Source of the DNA: an uncultured Sutterella sp.
GTDB lineage: Bacteria > Pseudomonadota > Gammaproteobacteria > Burkholderiales > Burkholderiaceae_F
DNA length: 52,717 nucleotides
Direction: 5' to 3'
Assembly (NCBI GenBank): GCA_902463725.1
Contig: CABQGK010000015.1
Coordinates: 1-52,717, forward strand
Within the stretch, counting starts at the first letter, position 1. Every line of letters begins with the position of its first letter. Below the pieces are notes generated by a model, which was not told the DNA's origin, searched no databases, and saw nothing but the letters and a program-made list of their open reading frames with translations. Below, one piece after another: positions 24,039 through 32,737 of this stretch. The position numbers and the translations under genes are program-made.

Positions 24039-24836
24039 ATGCAAGATTACGTCAGTATTGATCATCTCACCTTCGGGTACGGGACACGTCTTATTTTGGA
24101 GGATGTGTCCATGCGCTTTGGTGCGGGGAAGGTGGTAGCCATCATGGGTGGCTCAGGGATGGGAAAAACCACAATTCTCAAGCTCATTGGTGGGCTCTTA
24201 ACGCCGCTTTCGGGGACGGTGAGTATCGGGGGAGAACAGCTTGATACAACCAACGACCGTGCGCTCTACCGTATGCGTAAGCGCATGGGGATGCTCTTTC
24301 AGTTTGGCGCTCTCTTTACGGATTTGTCGGTTTTTGACAATGTGGCTTTCCCGCTGCGCGAGCAGACCGAGCTTGACGAGCAGACTATACGTGACTTGGT
24401 TCTGATGAAGCTCAATGCGGTGGGGCTGCGTGGCGCCGCCTCGCTCATGCCCTCTGAAATTTCGGGAGGCATGGGGCGTCGTGTGGCGCTAGCTCGAGCA
24501 ATTGCCCTTGACCCCGCTTTGATCATGTATGACGAGCCCTTTGCGGGGCTGGACCCGATTTCAATGGGGCTGACGGCGCGTCTCATCCGCAATCTCAACG
24601 ATGCACTGCGTGCAACGTCTATTATCGTTACGCATGATGTGGCTGAAACCTTTGAAATTGCAGATTACGTTTATATGCTCAGTTCGCGTCGCATCGTTGC
24701 GCAGGGCACCCCTGCGGAGCTCACAGCAAGCACAGACCCATATGTGCGGCAATTTATCAATGGACTCCCCGACGGTCCCGTTGCTTTCCACTACCCTGCG
24801 GCGCCGCTTGCGGAAGACTTCGGAGGACAGCCATGA
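24039..24836 (+). CDS. mlaF: Phospholipid transport ATPase MlaF
   Basis: 265 aa ABC ATPase that powers the MlaFEDB inner-membrane complex, which moves phospholipids between the inner membrane and the periplasmic carrier MlaC. Walker A is GGSGMGKTT (37-45), the signature SGGMGRR, Walker B LIMYDEPFAGLDP, and the switch histidine in IIVTHD. The ATG at 24039 is chosen over a TTG 12 bases upstream. The stop overlaps mlaE by 4 bases. Confidence 0.94.
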   Translation: MQDYVSIDHLTFGYGTRLILEDVSMRFGAGKVVAIMGGSGMGKTTILKLIGGLLTPLSGTVSIGGEQLDTTNDRALYRMRKRMGMLFQFGALFTDLSVFDNVAFPLREQTELDEQTIRDLVLMKLNAVGLRGAASLMPSEISGGMGRRVALARAIALDPALIMYDEPFAGLDPISMGLTARLIRNLNDALRATSIIVTHDVAETFEIADYVYMLSSRRIVAQGTPAELTASTDPYVRQFINGLPDGPVAFHYPAAPLAEDFGGQP

Positions 24837-25612
24837 TCGTGAGCTTTTTCTCTCTGATTGGGCGCATGGTCATTCGCGCGCTCTGTCGAGTCGGGCGTTT
24901 TGGGATGTTTAGCTTGCGGCTACTGCGGCGGCTACATCGCGCTTCGTTCTGGCAGGTCATCAAGCAGATTAACTTTATTGGTAACTACTCCCTGCTCATC
25001 ATCGCCGTTTCTGGCTTGTTTGTGGGCTTTGTGCTCGGTCTGCAGGGCTACTACACGTTGGTGCGATATGGTAGTGAGCAGGCGCTTGGAGTGCTGGTTG
25101 CGCTCTCGCTTGTGCGTGAGTTGGGACCGGTGGTGACAGCGCTACTCTTTGCTGGGCGCGCTGGAACTGCTTTAACTGCTGAAATTGGTTTGATGCGAGC
25201 GGGTGAGCAGATTGCTGCGATGGAAATGATGGGGGTAGACCCTGTGGGGCGTGTTCTGGCGCCGCGCTTCTTAGGTGCCTTTGTCTCGATGCCCGTGCTT
25301 GCGCTCATCTTTTCTGCGGTAGGTATTATGGGGGCTTGGCTCGTGGGGGTTGCACTGATTGGAACTGATAACGGCGCATTCTGGTCACAGATGCAGAGCT
25401 CCGTGGACGTGCTCTCCGACATTGGTAACGGCATTATCAAAAGTATCGTTTTCGGCATTGCGGTGGTGCTCGTGTCACTTTTCAACGGTTACTACTCGCG
25501 GCCAACGCCGGACGGTGTTTCTCGAGCCACCACCTCGACCGTGGTGATTTCTTCGCTACTCGTGTTGGGACTTGACTTTATGATGACCGCGGGTATGTTC
25601 ACAACTTTCTAA
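24833..25612 (+). CDS. mlaE: Phospholipid transport permease MlaE
   Basis: 259 aa inner-membrane permease of the MlaE/YrbE family, with about five to six hydrophobic segments. The conserved stretches SLVRELGPVVTALLFAGRAG and AEIGLMRAGEQIAAMEMMG are clear. ATGA overlap with mlaF points to coupled translation and fixed stoichiometry. Confidence 0.94.
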   Translation: MIVSFFSLIGRMVIRALCRVGRFGMFSLRLLRRLHRASFWQVIKQINFIGNYSLLIIAVSGLFVGFVLGLQGYYTLVRYGSEQALGVLVALSLVRELGPVVTALLFAGRAGTALTAEIGLMRAGEQIAAMEMMGVDPVGRVLAPRFLGAFVSMPVLALIFSAVGIMGAWLVGVALIGTDNGAFWSQMQSSVDVLSDIGNGIIKSIVFGIAVVLVSLFNGYYSRPTPDGVSRATTSTVVISSLLVLGLDFMMTAGMFTTF

Positions 25613-25629
25613 TGGGATAGGCAGACAAT

Positions 25630-26100
25630 ATGGATAAGAACCGTTCTCTGGAGTTTTTTGTGGGCGTTTTTATGGTGCTCGGCATGCTCGCGTTGCTTTT
25701 TCTCGCCCTGCAGAGTGCCAATCTAGGGAGTTTCTCCTTTGGTGCTCGCTCCTACGAGGTGACCGCCGCCTTTGACAATATCGGTGGTCTAAAGCCGCGC
25801 GCGGCGATTAAAAGCGCAGGTGTGGTGGTCGGTCGCGTGAAGGCCATAAGCTTTGATAGTGAGACATTTCAGGCACAGGTCTTGATGGATATGGACGCGA
25901 AATATGCGTTTCCCGCCGACAGTAGCGCGAAGATTCTGACGGCAGGGCTGCTTGGTGAGCAGTACATCGGTATTGAGCCTGGCGCCGATGAAGCGAATCT
26001 CAAAAATGGTGACCGTATTAAGCGTACGCAGAGCGCGGTAGTGCTAGAAAATTTGATCAGCCAGTTTTTGTATAACACCGCAGAAAAGAGCGGGAAGTGA
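25630..26100 (+). CDS. mlaD: Phospholipid-binding MCE protein MlaD
   Basis: 156 aa with one N-terminal membrane helix (about residues 8-28) and a single MCE domain (YEVTAAFDNIGGLKPRAAIK to about residue 120). MlaD forms a hexameric ring on MlaE through which lipid passes. It is shorter than E. coli MlaD (183 aa), mainly at the C-terminus. Confidence 0.93.
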   Translation: MDKNRSLEFFVGVFMVLGMLALLFLALQSANLGSFSFGARSYEVTAAFDNIGGLKPRAAIKSAGVVVGRVKAISFDSETFQAQVLMDMDAKYAFPADSSAKILTAGLLGEQYIGIEPGADEANLKNGDRIKRTQSAVVLENLISQFLYNTAEKSGK

Positions 26101-26118
26101 TGGATTGTGGGAGTTGAG

Positions 26119-26895
26119 ATGAACGCACATAACGCAAAGACGAAGTTGTTCGTAGCAGGCCTCGCGGCGCTCACGCTGCTCTCGGGGTGCGCGACACAGA
26201 CCTCGAGTCCAGACGATCCCTATGAAGGCGTTAACCGAAAGGTTCATGCCTTTAATAACACGCTCGATGAGTGGGTGCTCTTGCCCGTGACGCGTGGCTA
26301 TCGTGCGGTCACGCCAGAGTTTGCTCAACAAGGTGTCTCGAACGTCATCGATAACGTGGCCGAGCCAGGGAATACACTCAACAATGTGCTCTCGGGGCGC
26401 ATCAATGCCGGTATTGAAACGACCTTTCGCTTCTTGGTCAACACGACGTTCGGACTCGGTGGACTCTTTGACGTTGCAAGCTGGATTGGCATGGAGAAAC
26501 ACCCGCGCGATTTTGGACAGACGCTCGGTAGTTGGGGTGTGCCAGCGGGTCCGTATTTGGTGCTACCGCTCTTAGGGCCGTCAGGGGCTCGTGATGTCTG
26601 GTCTGTTCCCGTCTCCATTGCAACCAATCCAATGACTTATATACTCAGCAACGATGCCATTGTGGGCGACTATGAGTGGCCTGCCACCCTTGGCTGGGTT
26701 GCTCTCACCACGGTGGAGCGACGCTCTCGCCTGATTGATTCGGGCGCCGATGAGTTGCGCGTCAATGCCGTTGATGATTACAGCGCGGTGCGGGATGCGT
26801 ATCGTCGACTACGTGAGCGTAGCATCTACGGTGTGCTAGAGAGTGGCGCCGAGGAGCTCAAGCGGCTAACGCCGCTCGTGCATGATGACGAATAA
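26119..26895 (+). CDS. mlaA: Outer-membrane lipoprotein MlaA (VacJ)
   Basis: 258 aa lipoprotein with lipobox LSGC (C24). MlaA sits in the outer membrane and removes misplaced phospholipids from the outer leaflet, passing them to MlaC. The family segments DPYEGVNRKVHAFNNTLD and FGQTLGSWGVPAGPYLVLPLLGPS-type residues are present. The ATG at 26119 has GGGAG 5 bases upstream; an in-frame GTG at 26107 is less likely. In E. coli the gene lies apart; here it is inside the mla operon. Confidence 0.94.
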   Translation: MNAHNAKTKLFVAGLAALTLLSGCATQTSSPDDPYEGVNRKVHAFNNTLDEWVLLPVTRGYRAVTPEFAQQGVSNVIDNVAEPGNTLNNVLSGRINAGIETTFRFLVNTTFGLGGLFDVASWIGMEKHPRDFGQTLGSWGVPAGPYLVLPLLGPSGARDVWSVPVSIATNPMTYILSNDAIVGDYEWPATLGWVALTTVERRSRLIDSGADELRVNAVDDYSAVRDAYRRLRERSIYGVLESGAEELKRLTPLVHDDE

Positions 26896-26913
26896 CACGC
26901 AGGGGGAGAGACA

Positions 26914-27540
26914 ATGATGAAACGACGTGATTTGATTGGTGCCGTAGGTTTTTGCGGCTTTTTGAGCCTTACGCCTAGCGCGTTACTCGCTGCCGACGTG
27001 GATCCTTATAAATGGGTGCTCGAGATGAGCAACCGCGTGTTGGATCGTATCAAAAATGAGCCTGCGCTCAAAAACGGTGATATTCCGGCCATCAAGCGCT
27101 TGGTCGATGACGAGATCATGCCCAATGTCGACTTCACGATGGTGACCCGCATGACCGTCGGGCCCAAGTGGCGTCAAGCAACCCCGGAACAACGTCAAAC
27201 GCTTATGGATACGTTCCGTGAATTGCTGATCCGTGTCTATTCGGGGGCGCTCTCCAAGGTCAACGGCCATGTGGCAGAGTTGGTGCCTGTGCGTAGTATG
27301 GCACCGCAGGACGAGATGGTGATTCGCACCCAACTCAAGAGCGCATCTCAGCCGCCGATTGCAATGGACTACCGCATTTACCGCACAAAGTCGGGCGACT
27401 GGAAGATCGTTGACGTCAATGTTGAGGGTATCTGGATGGTAGAAAACTATCGCACGCAGTTTGCTGGCGTACTGAATCAAGAAGGTATCGACGGCTTGAT
27501 CCGTGACCTCAAAAAGCGCATTGAAAGTGCAGGCGGCTAA
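26914..27540 (+). CDS. mlaC: Periplasmic phospholipid carrier MlaC
   Basis: 208 aa with a signal peptide (cleavage after about residue 27, SALLAAD). MlaC ferries phospholipid between MlaA and MlaD. The segments RLVDDEIMPNVDFTMVTRMTVG and MDYRIYRTKSGDWKIVDVNVEG are family hallmarks. GGGGAGAG precedes the first of two adjacent ATG codons. A 108-base gap separates it from mlaB. Confidence 0.93.
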   Translation: MMKRRDLIGAVGFCGFLSLTPSALLAADVDPYKWVLEMSNRVLDRIKNEPALKNGDIPAIKRLVDDEIMPNVDFTMVTRMTVGPKWRQATPEQRQTLMDTFRELLIRVYSGALSKVNGHVAELVPVRSMAPQDEMVIRTQLKSASQPPIAMDYRIYRTKSGDWKIVDVNVEGIWMVENYRTQFAGVLNQEGIDGLIRDLKKRIESAGG

Positions 27541-27648
27541 CGCGCGGGGCTTTGTTTGAGGCGCGGAACTCGTTGCTGCGCCCTGTCTACTGTAAACCCC
27601 TCTGGTTGCCGGGCAAAAGCGCAATCCATTTTAGTGTAGGTAACTCCC

Positions 27649-27912
27649 ATGAAGATTGAGAGCGAAAGAGTCACGTACGAAGAGTATCCTGCGCTCAAGC
27701 GAGAGCTTGATGCGGCATTGGCCGCAGGGGATGCAACGCTCGACTTTGCGAGTGTGCACCACGTCGATAGCACTGCTGTTGCGCTCGTTTTGCACGCCTC
27801 ACGCGCCTGTGCTCAAGCGGGTGTGACATTGCGTTGTCTCAATTTTCCTGAGGCCTATCATGAGCTTGTTGCGCTCTACGGCCTCAATGAATTGCTTGCG
27901 AGTCAAGGTTGA
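27649..27912 (+). CDS. mlaB: STAS-domain protein MlaB
   Basis: 87 aa STAS domain protein (TLDFASVHHVDSTAVALVLHASRAC). MlaB binds MlaF and is needed for ATPase activity and complex stability. It completes mlaFEDACB. Downstream a GC-rich stretch with CGCGC/GCGCG (near 27943-27955) precedes murA; it has no T run, so read-through is likely. Confidence 0.87.
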   Translation: MKIESERVTYEEYPALKRELDAALAAGDATLDFASVHHVDSTAVALVLHASRACAQAGVTLRCLNFPEAYHELVALYGLNELLASQG

Positions 27913-27999
27913 GTCTGTCGACTTGCAGCATGCCCCGCGCTTAGCGCGTGGCGCGCCGCAGCCTACAAAAACATTACACCCAAATAATAAAGAACATAC

Positions 28000-29253
28000 A
28001 TGGAACAGCTCAAAATCAATGGTGGCCGTCGCCTCGTTGGCGAGGTGCGAGTCTCAGGGTCTAAGAATGCCGCTCTGCCCATTTTGGCGGCCAGTCTTCT
28101 GACGGCTGATGAGGTGGTATTGCATAACGTGCCCAACCTCACGGATGTGCGCACGATGCTTAAGCTTCTGGAAGTGATGGGGGTTAAAACGTCGCGCGAC
28201 GGCACGACGGTGAAGCTCTGTGCGGATAGCATCACGAGTACGCGTGCGCCCTATGAGCTTGTGAAAACCATGCGTGCCTCCATTCTGACGCTTTGTCCGT
28301 TGGTGGCGCGCTTTGGTAGCGCTGAGGTGAGTTTGCCTGGGGGCTGTGCCATCGGCGCTCGTCCTGTGGATCAGCATATCAAAGGACTACGTCAGCTTGG
28401 CGCCGAGGTCACGATCGAGCACGGCTATGTCAAGGCCAGCGCGAAACGACTGCAGGGCACGCGGCTCTTTACCGATATGGTGACGGTGACGGGTACGGAA
28501 AATTTGCTTATGGCCGCGGTCCTCGCAGAAGGGGAAACGGTGATTGATAATGCGGCTCGCGAGCCTGAAGTGATTGACCTTGCGAAATGTCTACGCGCGA
28601 TGGGCGCCGACATTGAAGGTGAGGGTACGTCGGAGATTCGTGTGCGCGGCGTTAAGGCGCTACACGGTGCTGAGCATACCGTTGTTGCGGATCGCATCGA
28701 AGCGGGTAGCTTTTTCATCGCGGCTGCGCTCACAGAGGGTGATGTGCTCGTGACACATTGTGAGCCCACGCAGATGACTGCGGTGCTCGACAAACTCGCT
28801 GAGGCTGGGGTCAAACTCGATGTGGGCCCCGATTGGGTTCGAGTTCAGATGAGCGGGCGACCGAAGCCCGTTTCCATTCGCACGGATCCCTATCCAGGTT
28901 TCCCCACCGATATGCAGGCGCAGTTTATGACGCTCAACTGTCTTGCGCAAGGTAGCGCACGCATTACGGAGACGATTTTTGAAAACCGTTTCATGCACGT
29001 TTCCGAACTCGCACGTCTTGGTGCACAGATTCAGATTGAAGGATCTACGGCAATTGTCCATGGCGTTGAAGCGCTAACGGGTGCTAACATAATGGCAACA
29101 GACTTGCGTGCTTCTGCCTCTTTGGTGATTGCGGCGTTGGCAGCGCAGGGTGAAAGTATCGTGGACCGCATCTATCATCTTGACCGCGGCTATGAATCCA
29201 TGGAATCCAAACTCCGTGCGCTGGGCGCGGACATTGTGAGGATTAACACTTGA
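28000..29253 (+). CDS. murA: UDP-N-acetylglucosamine 1-carboxyvinyltransferase
   Basis: 417 aa; first committed step of peptidoglycan synthesis, transferring enolpyruvate from PEP to UDP-GlcNAc in the cytoplasm. The start MEQLKINGGRRLVGEVRVSG and the catalytic-loop segment LPGGCAIGARPVDQHI, containing the cysteine alkylated by fosfomycin in sensitive enzymes, are clear. The stop overlaps the TTG start of hisG, a linkage conserved in betaproteobacteria. The ribosome-binding site is weak (AAAGAA). Confidence 0.96.
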   Translation: MEQLKINGGRRLVGEVRVSGSKNAALPILAASLLTADEVVLHNVPNLTDVRTMLKLLEVMGVKTSRDGTTVKLCADSITSTRAPYELVKTMRASILTLCPLVARFGSAEVSLPGGCAIGARPVDQHIKGLRQLGAEVTIEHGYVKASAKRLQGTRLFTDMVTVTGTENLLMAAVLAEGETVIDNAAREPEVIDLAKCLRAMGADIEGEGTSEIRVRGVKALHGAEHTVVADRIEAGSFFIAAALTEGDVLVTHCEPTQMTAVLDKLAEAGVKLDVGPDWVRVQMSGRPKPVSIRTDPYPGFPTDMQAQFMTLNCLAQGSARITETIFENRFMHVSELARLGAQIQIEGSTAIVHGVEALTGANIMATDLRASASLVIAALAAQGESIVDRIYHLDRGYESMESKLRALGADIVRINT

Positions 29254-29891
29254 TCACGCTTGCACTCTCGAAGGGGCGCATTTTTGAAGAGGCGCTGCCT
29301 TTTCTTGCCGCTGCTGGCATTATGCCCTTGGAGAATCCTTCAGAGTCTCGAAAACTCATGATTGGGACAAATCGTGAGGATCTGCGCATTGTTGTCGTGC
29401 GTGCAACCGACGTACCCACTTACGTTCAGTACGGCGCAGCCGACCTTGGAATCGTTGGGTGGGATACGCTCTACGAGCACGGCGGTGATGGCCTCTATGT
29501 GCCGATCGACTTGCAGATTGCGCGCTGTCGCATGTGTGTGGCGGCGCCTGAAGACTTTGACTACGAGCGAAGTGTCCGACGAGGGGCTCGACTACGTATC
29601 GCGACCAAGTACCTCAAGTGGAGTCGTGACTACTTTGCTCAGCAAGGCGTTCACGTTGACCTGATTAAACTCTACGGCTCGATGGAATTAGCGCCCATTG
29701 CAGGGCTTGCGGATGCCATTGTGGATTTAGTGAGCACGGGGGCGACACTGAAAGCCAATCGCATGAAAGAAGTGCTCACGATTTCGCCCATCTCTTCGCG
29801 CTTCATCGTCAATCAAGCATCGATGAAAACCAAGCGCGCCGACATCGATCCCATCATTCGAGCTATCCGACACGCCGTTGAGGCGTGTTGA
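29250..29891 (+). CDS. hisG: ATP phosphoribosyltransferase, short form
   Basis: 213 aa; first enzyme of histidine synthesis, joining ATP and PRPP. At this length it lacks the C-terminal regulatory domain, so it belongs to the short form that needs HisZ as regulatory partner; hisZ is not in this window. The start is TTG at 29250, overlapping the murA stop, with GAGGA 8 bases upstream. The segment VDLVSTGATLKAN is typical. Confidence 0.95.
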   Translation: MITLALSKGRIFEEALPFLAAAGIMPLENPSESRKLMIGTNREDLRIVVVRATDVPTYVQYGAADLGIVGWDTLYEHGGDGLYVPIDLQIARCRMCVAAPEDFDYERSVRRGARLRIATKYLKWSRDYFAQQGVHVDLIKLYGSMELAPIAGLADAIVDLVSTGATLKANRMKEVLTISPISSRFIVNQASMKTKRADIDPIIRAIRHAVEAC

Positions 29892-29940
29892 AGATACTCC
29901 TCCCACCTCTGTGACGCCCTATGAAAGCCGTTGAACGCTT

Positions 29941-29992
29941 CGCCGCCGCTACGCTCACACTCGAGTGTCTTTGGCAAGTGAGCGCGGCGGCG
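29941..29992 (+). promoter_or_regulatory. Long hairpin between hisG and hisD
   Basis: CGCCGCCGC (29941-29949) pairs with GCGGCGGCG (29984-29992), and after a 3-base bulge GCTCAC (29953-29958) pairs with GTGAGC (29978-29983): 15 bp in all around a 19-base loop. No T run follows directly; AAAAAATTTTGTTTT lies about 40 bases on. It may stabilise or attenuate the his message. Confidence 0.55.
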
Positions 29993-30060
29993 CTTGGGGC
30001 AAGGGCACACCCTGCCGATCCTCTTTTCCCAAAAAATTTTGTTTTATGTGAGGCACGCCT

Positions 30061-31359
30061 ATGCCAGTACGCCAGTTGAATACTCAGGATGCTGATTTTC
30101 TGAGCCGTTTTGATGAGCTCGTTGCCGTTGACGCCAGTGTTGATCCAGAAATTACCCGTCGCGCCGAGGCGATCGTGCTCGATGTTCGCCACCGTGGCGA
30201 TGAAGCGGTGCTTGAGTACACAAATCGCTTTGATCGTATGAATGTCTCAAGCATGGCGGAGCTGATGATTAGCGCTGAAGAAATGCGTGCGGCGCTAGAA
30301 AGCTTGCCCGCTGAGCAACGTCAGGCGTTGACGGCCGCCGCCGAACGCATTCGTGCGTTTCATGAGCGAGAAAAGCTTGAGAGCTTCTCGATGACGGACT
30401 CACTGGGCAACAAGCTCGGTCTGCGAGTGAGCCCCGTGGATAGCGTGGGGCTCTACGTGCCGGGGGGCAAAGCCGCCTACCCGAGTTCGGTGCTCATGAA
30501 CGCAATGCCCGCGAATGTGGCAGGTGTTAAGCACATCGAAATGGTCGTGCCGACGCCAGGTGGCGAGAAGAACCCCTTGGTGCTCGCTGCGGCAAGCTTA
30601 GCTGGTGTGACCCGTGCTTGGGCCATCGGTGGGGCGCAGGCCGTAGCGGCGCTTGCGTATGGAACGCAGACGATTCCTTCGGTCGACAAGATCGTGGGCC
30701 CAGGCAACGCGTATGTGGCGGCTGCAAAGCGTTACGTGTTCGGTCGCGTTGGTATCGACATGATTGCGGGCCCCTCGGAGATTCTCATCATCTGTGACGG
30801 CAAGACCAATCCCGATTGGATCGCGATGGACCTCTTTAGCCAAGCCGAGCATGATGAACTCGCTCAGGCCATTCTGCTAACGCCTGATGCGGAGTTTGCC
30901 GAGGCCGTGCAGCGTAGCATCGAGCGGCAACTTCCGCAGATGCCGCGACGGGAGATTATCGGCAAGAGCTTGACCAATCGTGGCGCCATTGTGATCACGA
31001 AAGATCTTGAGCAAGCTTGTGCGCTTGCCGACCGCATCGCTCCCGAACATCTGGAACTCTCTGTAGAGGATCCCGAGTTCTGGGCGGAGAAAATTCATCA
31101 CGCGGGTGCGCTCTTTTTGGGGCGTTACACCAGCGAAGCGTTGGGCGACTACTGCGCGGGTCCCAATCACGTTCTACCCACGTCGCGTACCGCGCGTTTC
31201 TCGTCGCCGCTTGGGGTGTATGACTTCCAAAAACGTACGTCCATGCTGCATGTCTCAGCGGAAGGGGTGGAGACGCTCGGACGCATTGCTGGCATTTTGG
31301 CCGACGGAGAATCGCTGACGGCGCATGCTTGCTCGGCGCGTTACCGCTTGAAGCAGTAA
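30061..31359 (+). CDS. hisD: Histidinol dehydrogenase
   Basis: 432 aa zinc enzyme that oxidises L-histidinol to L-histidine in the last two steps of the pathway. The conserved RIAPEHLELS segment holds the catalytic Glu-His pair, and ...GPSEILIICDG and AEHDELAQAILLT are also typical. It is separated from hisG by 169 bases with a large hairpin, and from hisB by 103 bases with a C run. hisC, often next in this position, is missing. Confidence 0.96.
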   Translation: MPVRQLNTQDADFLSRFDELVAVDASVDPEITRRAEAIVLDVRHRGDEAVLEYTNRFDRMNVSSMAELMISAEEMRAALESLPAEQRQALTAAAERIRAFHEREKLESFSMTDSLGNKLGLRVSPVDSVGLYVPGGKAAYPSSVLMNAMPANVAGVKHIEMVVPTPGGEKNPLVLAAASLAGVTRAWAIGGAQAVAALAYGTQTIPSVDKIVGPGNAYVAAAKRYVFGRVGIDMIAGPSEILIICDGKTNPDWIAMDLFSQAEHDELAQAILLTPDAEFAEAVQRSIERQLPQMPRREIIGKSLTNRGAIVITKDLEQACALADRIAPEHLELSVEDPEFWAEKIHHAGALFLGRYTSEALGDYCAGPNHVLPTSRTARFSSPLGVYDFQKRTSMLHVSAEGVETLGRIAGILADGESLTAHACSARYRLKQ

Positions 31360-31366
31360 GCACAAT

Positions 31367-31378
31367 CCCCCCCCCCCC
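31367..31378 (+). repeat. Run of twelve C residues
   Basis: An uninterrupted C12 tract 8 bases after the hisD stop. It is far longer than any other C or G run in the window. Such runs are prone to slippage in replication and transcription and also to sequencing error. Confidence 0.9.
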
Positions 31379-31396
31379 TAGCGCCTGCCTTGCTAA

Positions 31397-31419
31397 ACGG
31401 TCGCCACGCGAGCGACCGT
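31397..31419 (+). promoter_or_regulatory. Hairpin between hisD and hisB
   Basis: ACGGTCGC (31397-31404) and GCGACCGT (31412-31419) form a perfect 8-bp stem with a 7-base loop, 18 bases after the C run. No T run follows, so it is not a standard terminator. Confidence 0.5.
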
Positions 31420-31462
31420 GGCAGGGGCGCAATTGCGTGAGAACAACGATATGGAGAGCAGC

Positions 31463-32053
31463 ATGCAGGAACGTATCAGTCACATTGCCCGTCAGACTAA
31501 AGAAACGCAGATTGAGATCATGCTCAATCTCGATGCGTTTACCTCGGACATCTCGACGGGGGTCGGTTTTTTTGACCACATGCTCGAGCAGATCGCTCGA
31601 CACGGTCTCGTGGGACTGACGATCCACGCCAAGGGCGATACGCATATTGATGCGCACCACTTGGTCGAGGACGTTGGCATTGCGCTCGGACAGGCACTAA
31701 AGGAGGCTCTTGGTAGCAAGGCCGGAATTAACCGCTATGGGCATGCCTATGTTCCCTTAGACGAAGCGCTTTCTCGGGCGGTGATTGATTGCTCGGGGCG
31801 TCCTGGACTCTATTTCCGTTGCTCGTTTACCCGTCCTTATCTCGGGGGGATGGATACTGAGCTCGTGCGTGAGTTTTTCCAAGGCTTTGTCAATGCTGCT
31901 GGGGTCACGCTTCACCTCGATAACTTGGAGGGCTTCAATGCACACCATCAGGCGGAGAGCTTGTTCAAGGCTTTTGGTCGTGCGCTTCGTATGGCAGTGG
32001 CGCGCGACGAGCGTAGCGCAGGCACGATTCCCTCTACGAAAGGAGTGCTGTGA
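31463..32053 (+). CDS. hisB: Imidazoleglycerol-phosphate dehydratase
   Basis: 196 aa monofunctional enzyme, without the phosphatase domain fused in E. coli HisB. It dehydrates imidazoleglycerol phosphate. Metal-binding histidine motifs are DAHHLVED and NAHHQAES, with the duplicated DHM segment. The start at 31463 has GGAG 6 bases upstream and gives the usual length; in-frame starts at 31451 and 31418 (GTG) exist. Overlaps hisH by 4 bases if hisH starts at its GTG. Confidence 0.94.
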   Translation: MQERISHIARQTKETQIEIMLNLDAFTSDISTGVGFFDHMLEQIARHGLVGLTIHAKGDTHIDAHHLVEDVGIALGQALKEALGSKAGINRYGHAYVPLDEALSRAVIDCSGRPGLYFRCSFTRPYLGGMDTELVREFFQGFVNAAGVTLHLDNLEGFNAHHQAESLFKAFGRALRMAVARDERSAGTIPSTKGVL

Positions 32054-32691
32054 GCATGAATATCGTCATTGTTGATTATGGCTGCGGTAACCTCGCTAGC
32101 GTGCGTCGTGCTGCAGAGCGAGCCACGGCAGACCTGAAGGCCACGGTGTCTGTGACGGGGGACGCGGCAGCCTTGCTCGCTGCGGATCGTGTGATTTTCC
32201 CTGGTCAAGGCGCGATGCCCGACTGCATGAAAAACCTCCGTGCTTCGGGGCTTGAGCAAGCCGTACGAGTCGCGCTTGCGCAGAAACCCGTGTTAGCGAT
32301 CTGCATTGGAATGCAGATGCTCTTTGAGCACTCGGAAGAGGGGGATATCGCAGGCTTAGGCATCTATCCTGGCCTCGTACGACGCTTTCCTCGCGATATG
32401 CAAGCGGCTGGTGTGCGGCTCAAAGTGCCGCAAATGGGTTGGAATCGTGTAACACAACGCCAGTCGCACCCGCTTTGGGCAGGGATCGCTGATTCGTCGT
32501 GGTTTTATTTCGTCCACAGTTATTACCTCGAGACCAAAGAGGCTACACTTTGTGCTGGGAGCACAGACTATGGCCTCGAGTTTACCAGTGCGGTAGCTCG
32601 AGACAATGTTTTTGCTACCCAGTTTCATCCGGAAAAGAGCGCACGCTGCGGACTTCAGCTCTTCCGGAATTTTGTCACTTGGGCACCCTAG
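32050..32691 (+). CDS. hisH: Imidazole glycerol phosphate synthase, glutaminase subunit
   Basis: 213 aa class I glutamine amidotransferase that feeds ammonia to HisF. The triad is C85 (AICIGMQM), H193 and E195 (TQFHPEKS). Start could be GTG at 32050, overlapping the hisB stop, or ATG at 32056; AAGGAG lies 4 or 10 bases before them. The partner hisF is two genes downstream. Confidence 0.95.
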   Translation: MSMNIVIVDYGCGNLASVRRAAERATADLKATVSVTGDAAALLAADRVIFPGQGAMPDCMKNLRASGLEQAVRVALAQKPVLAICIGMQMLFEHSEEGDIAGLGIYPGLVRRFPRDMQAAGVRLKVPQMGWNRVTQRQSHPLWAGIADSSWFYFVHSYYLETKEATLCAGSTDYGLEFTSAVARDNVFATQFHPEKSARCGLQLFRNFVTWAP

Positions 32692-32737
32692 AAGGGTGCA
32701 ACACGGAGCTTCAACGCTTACATAAAGGCTGATCGCG

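Noticed and set aside
29921..30079. 52-codon frame between hisG and hisD
   Set aside because: No ribosome-binding site, runs into hisD, and its composition is dictated by the large hairpin. It has no histidine run, so it is not a his leader peptide.
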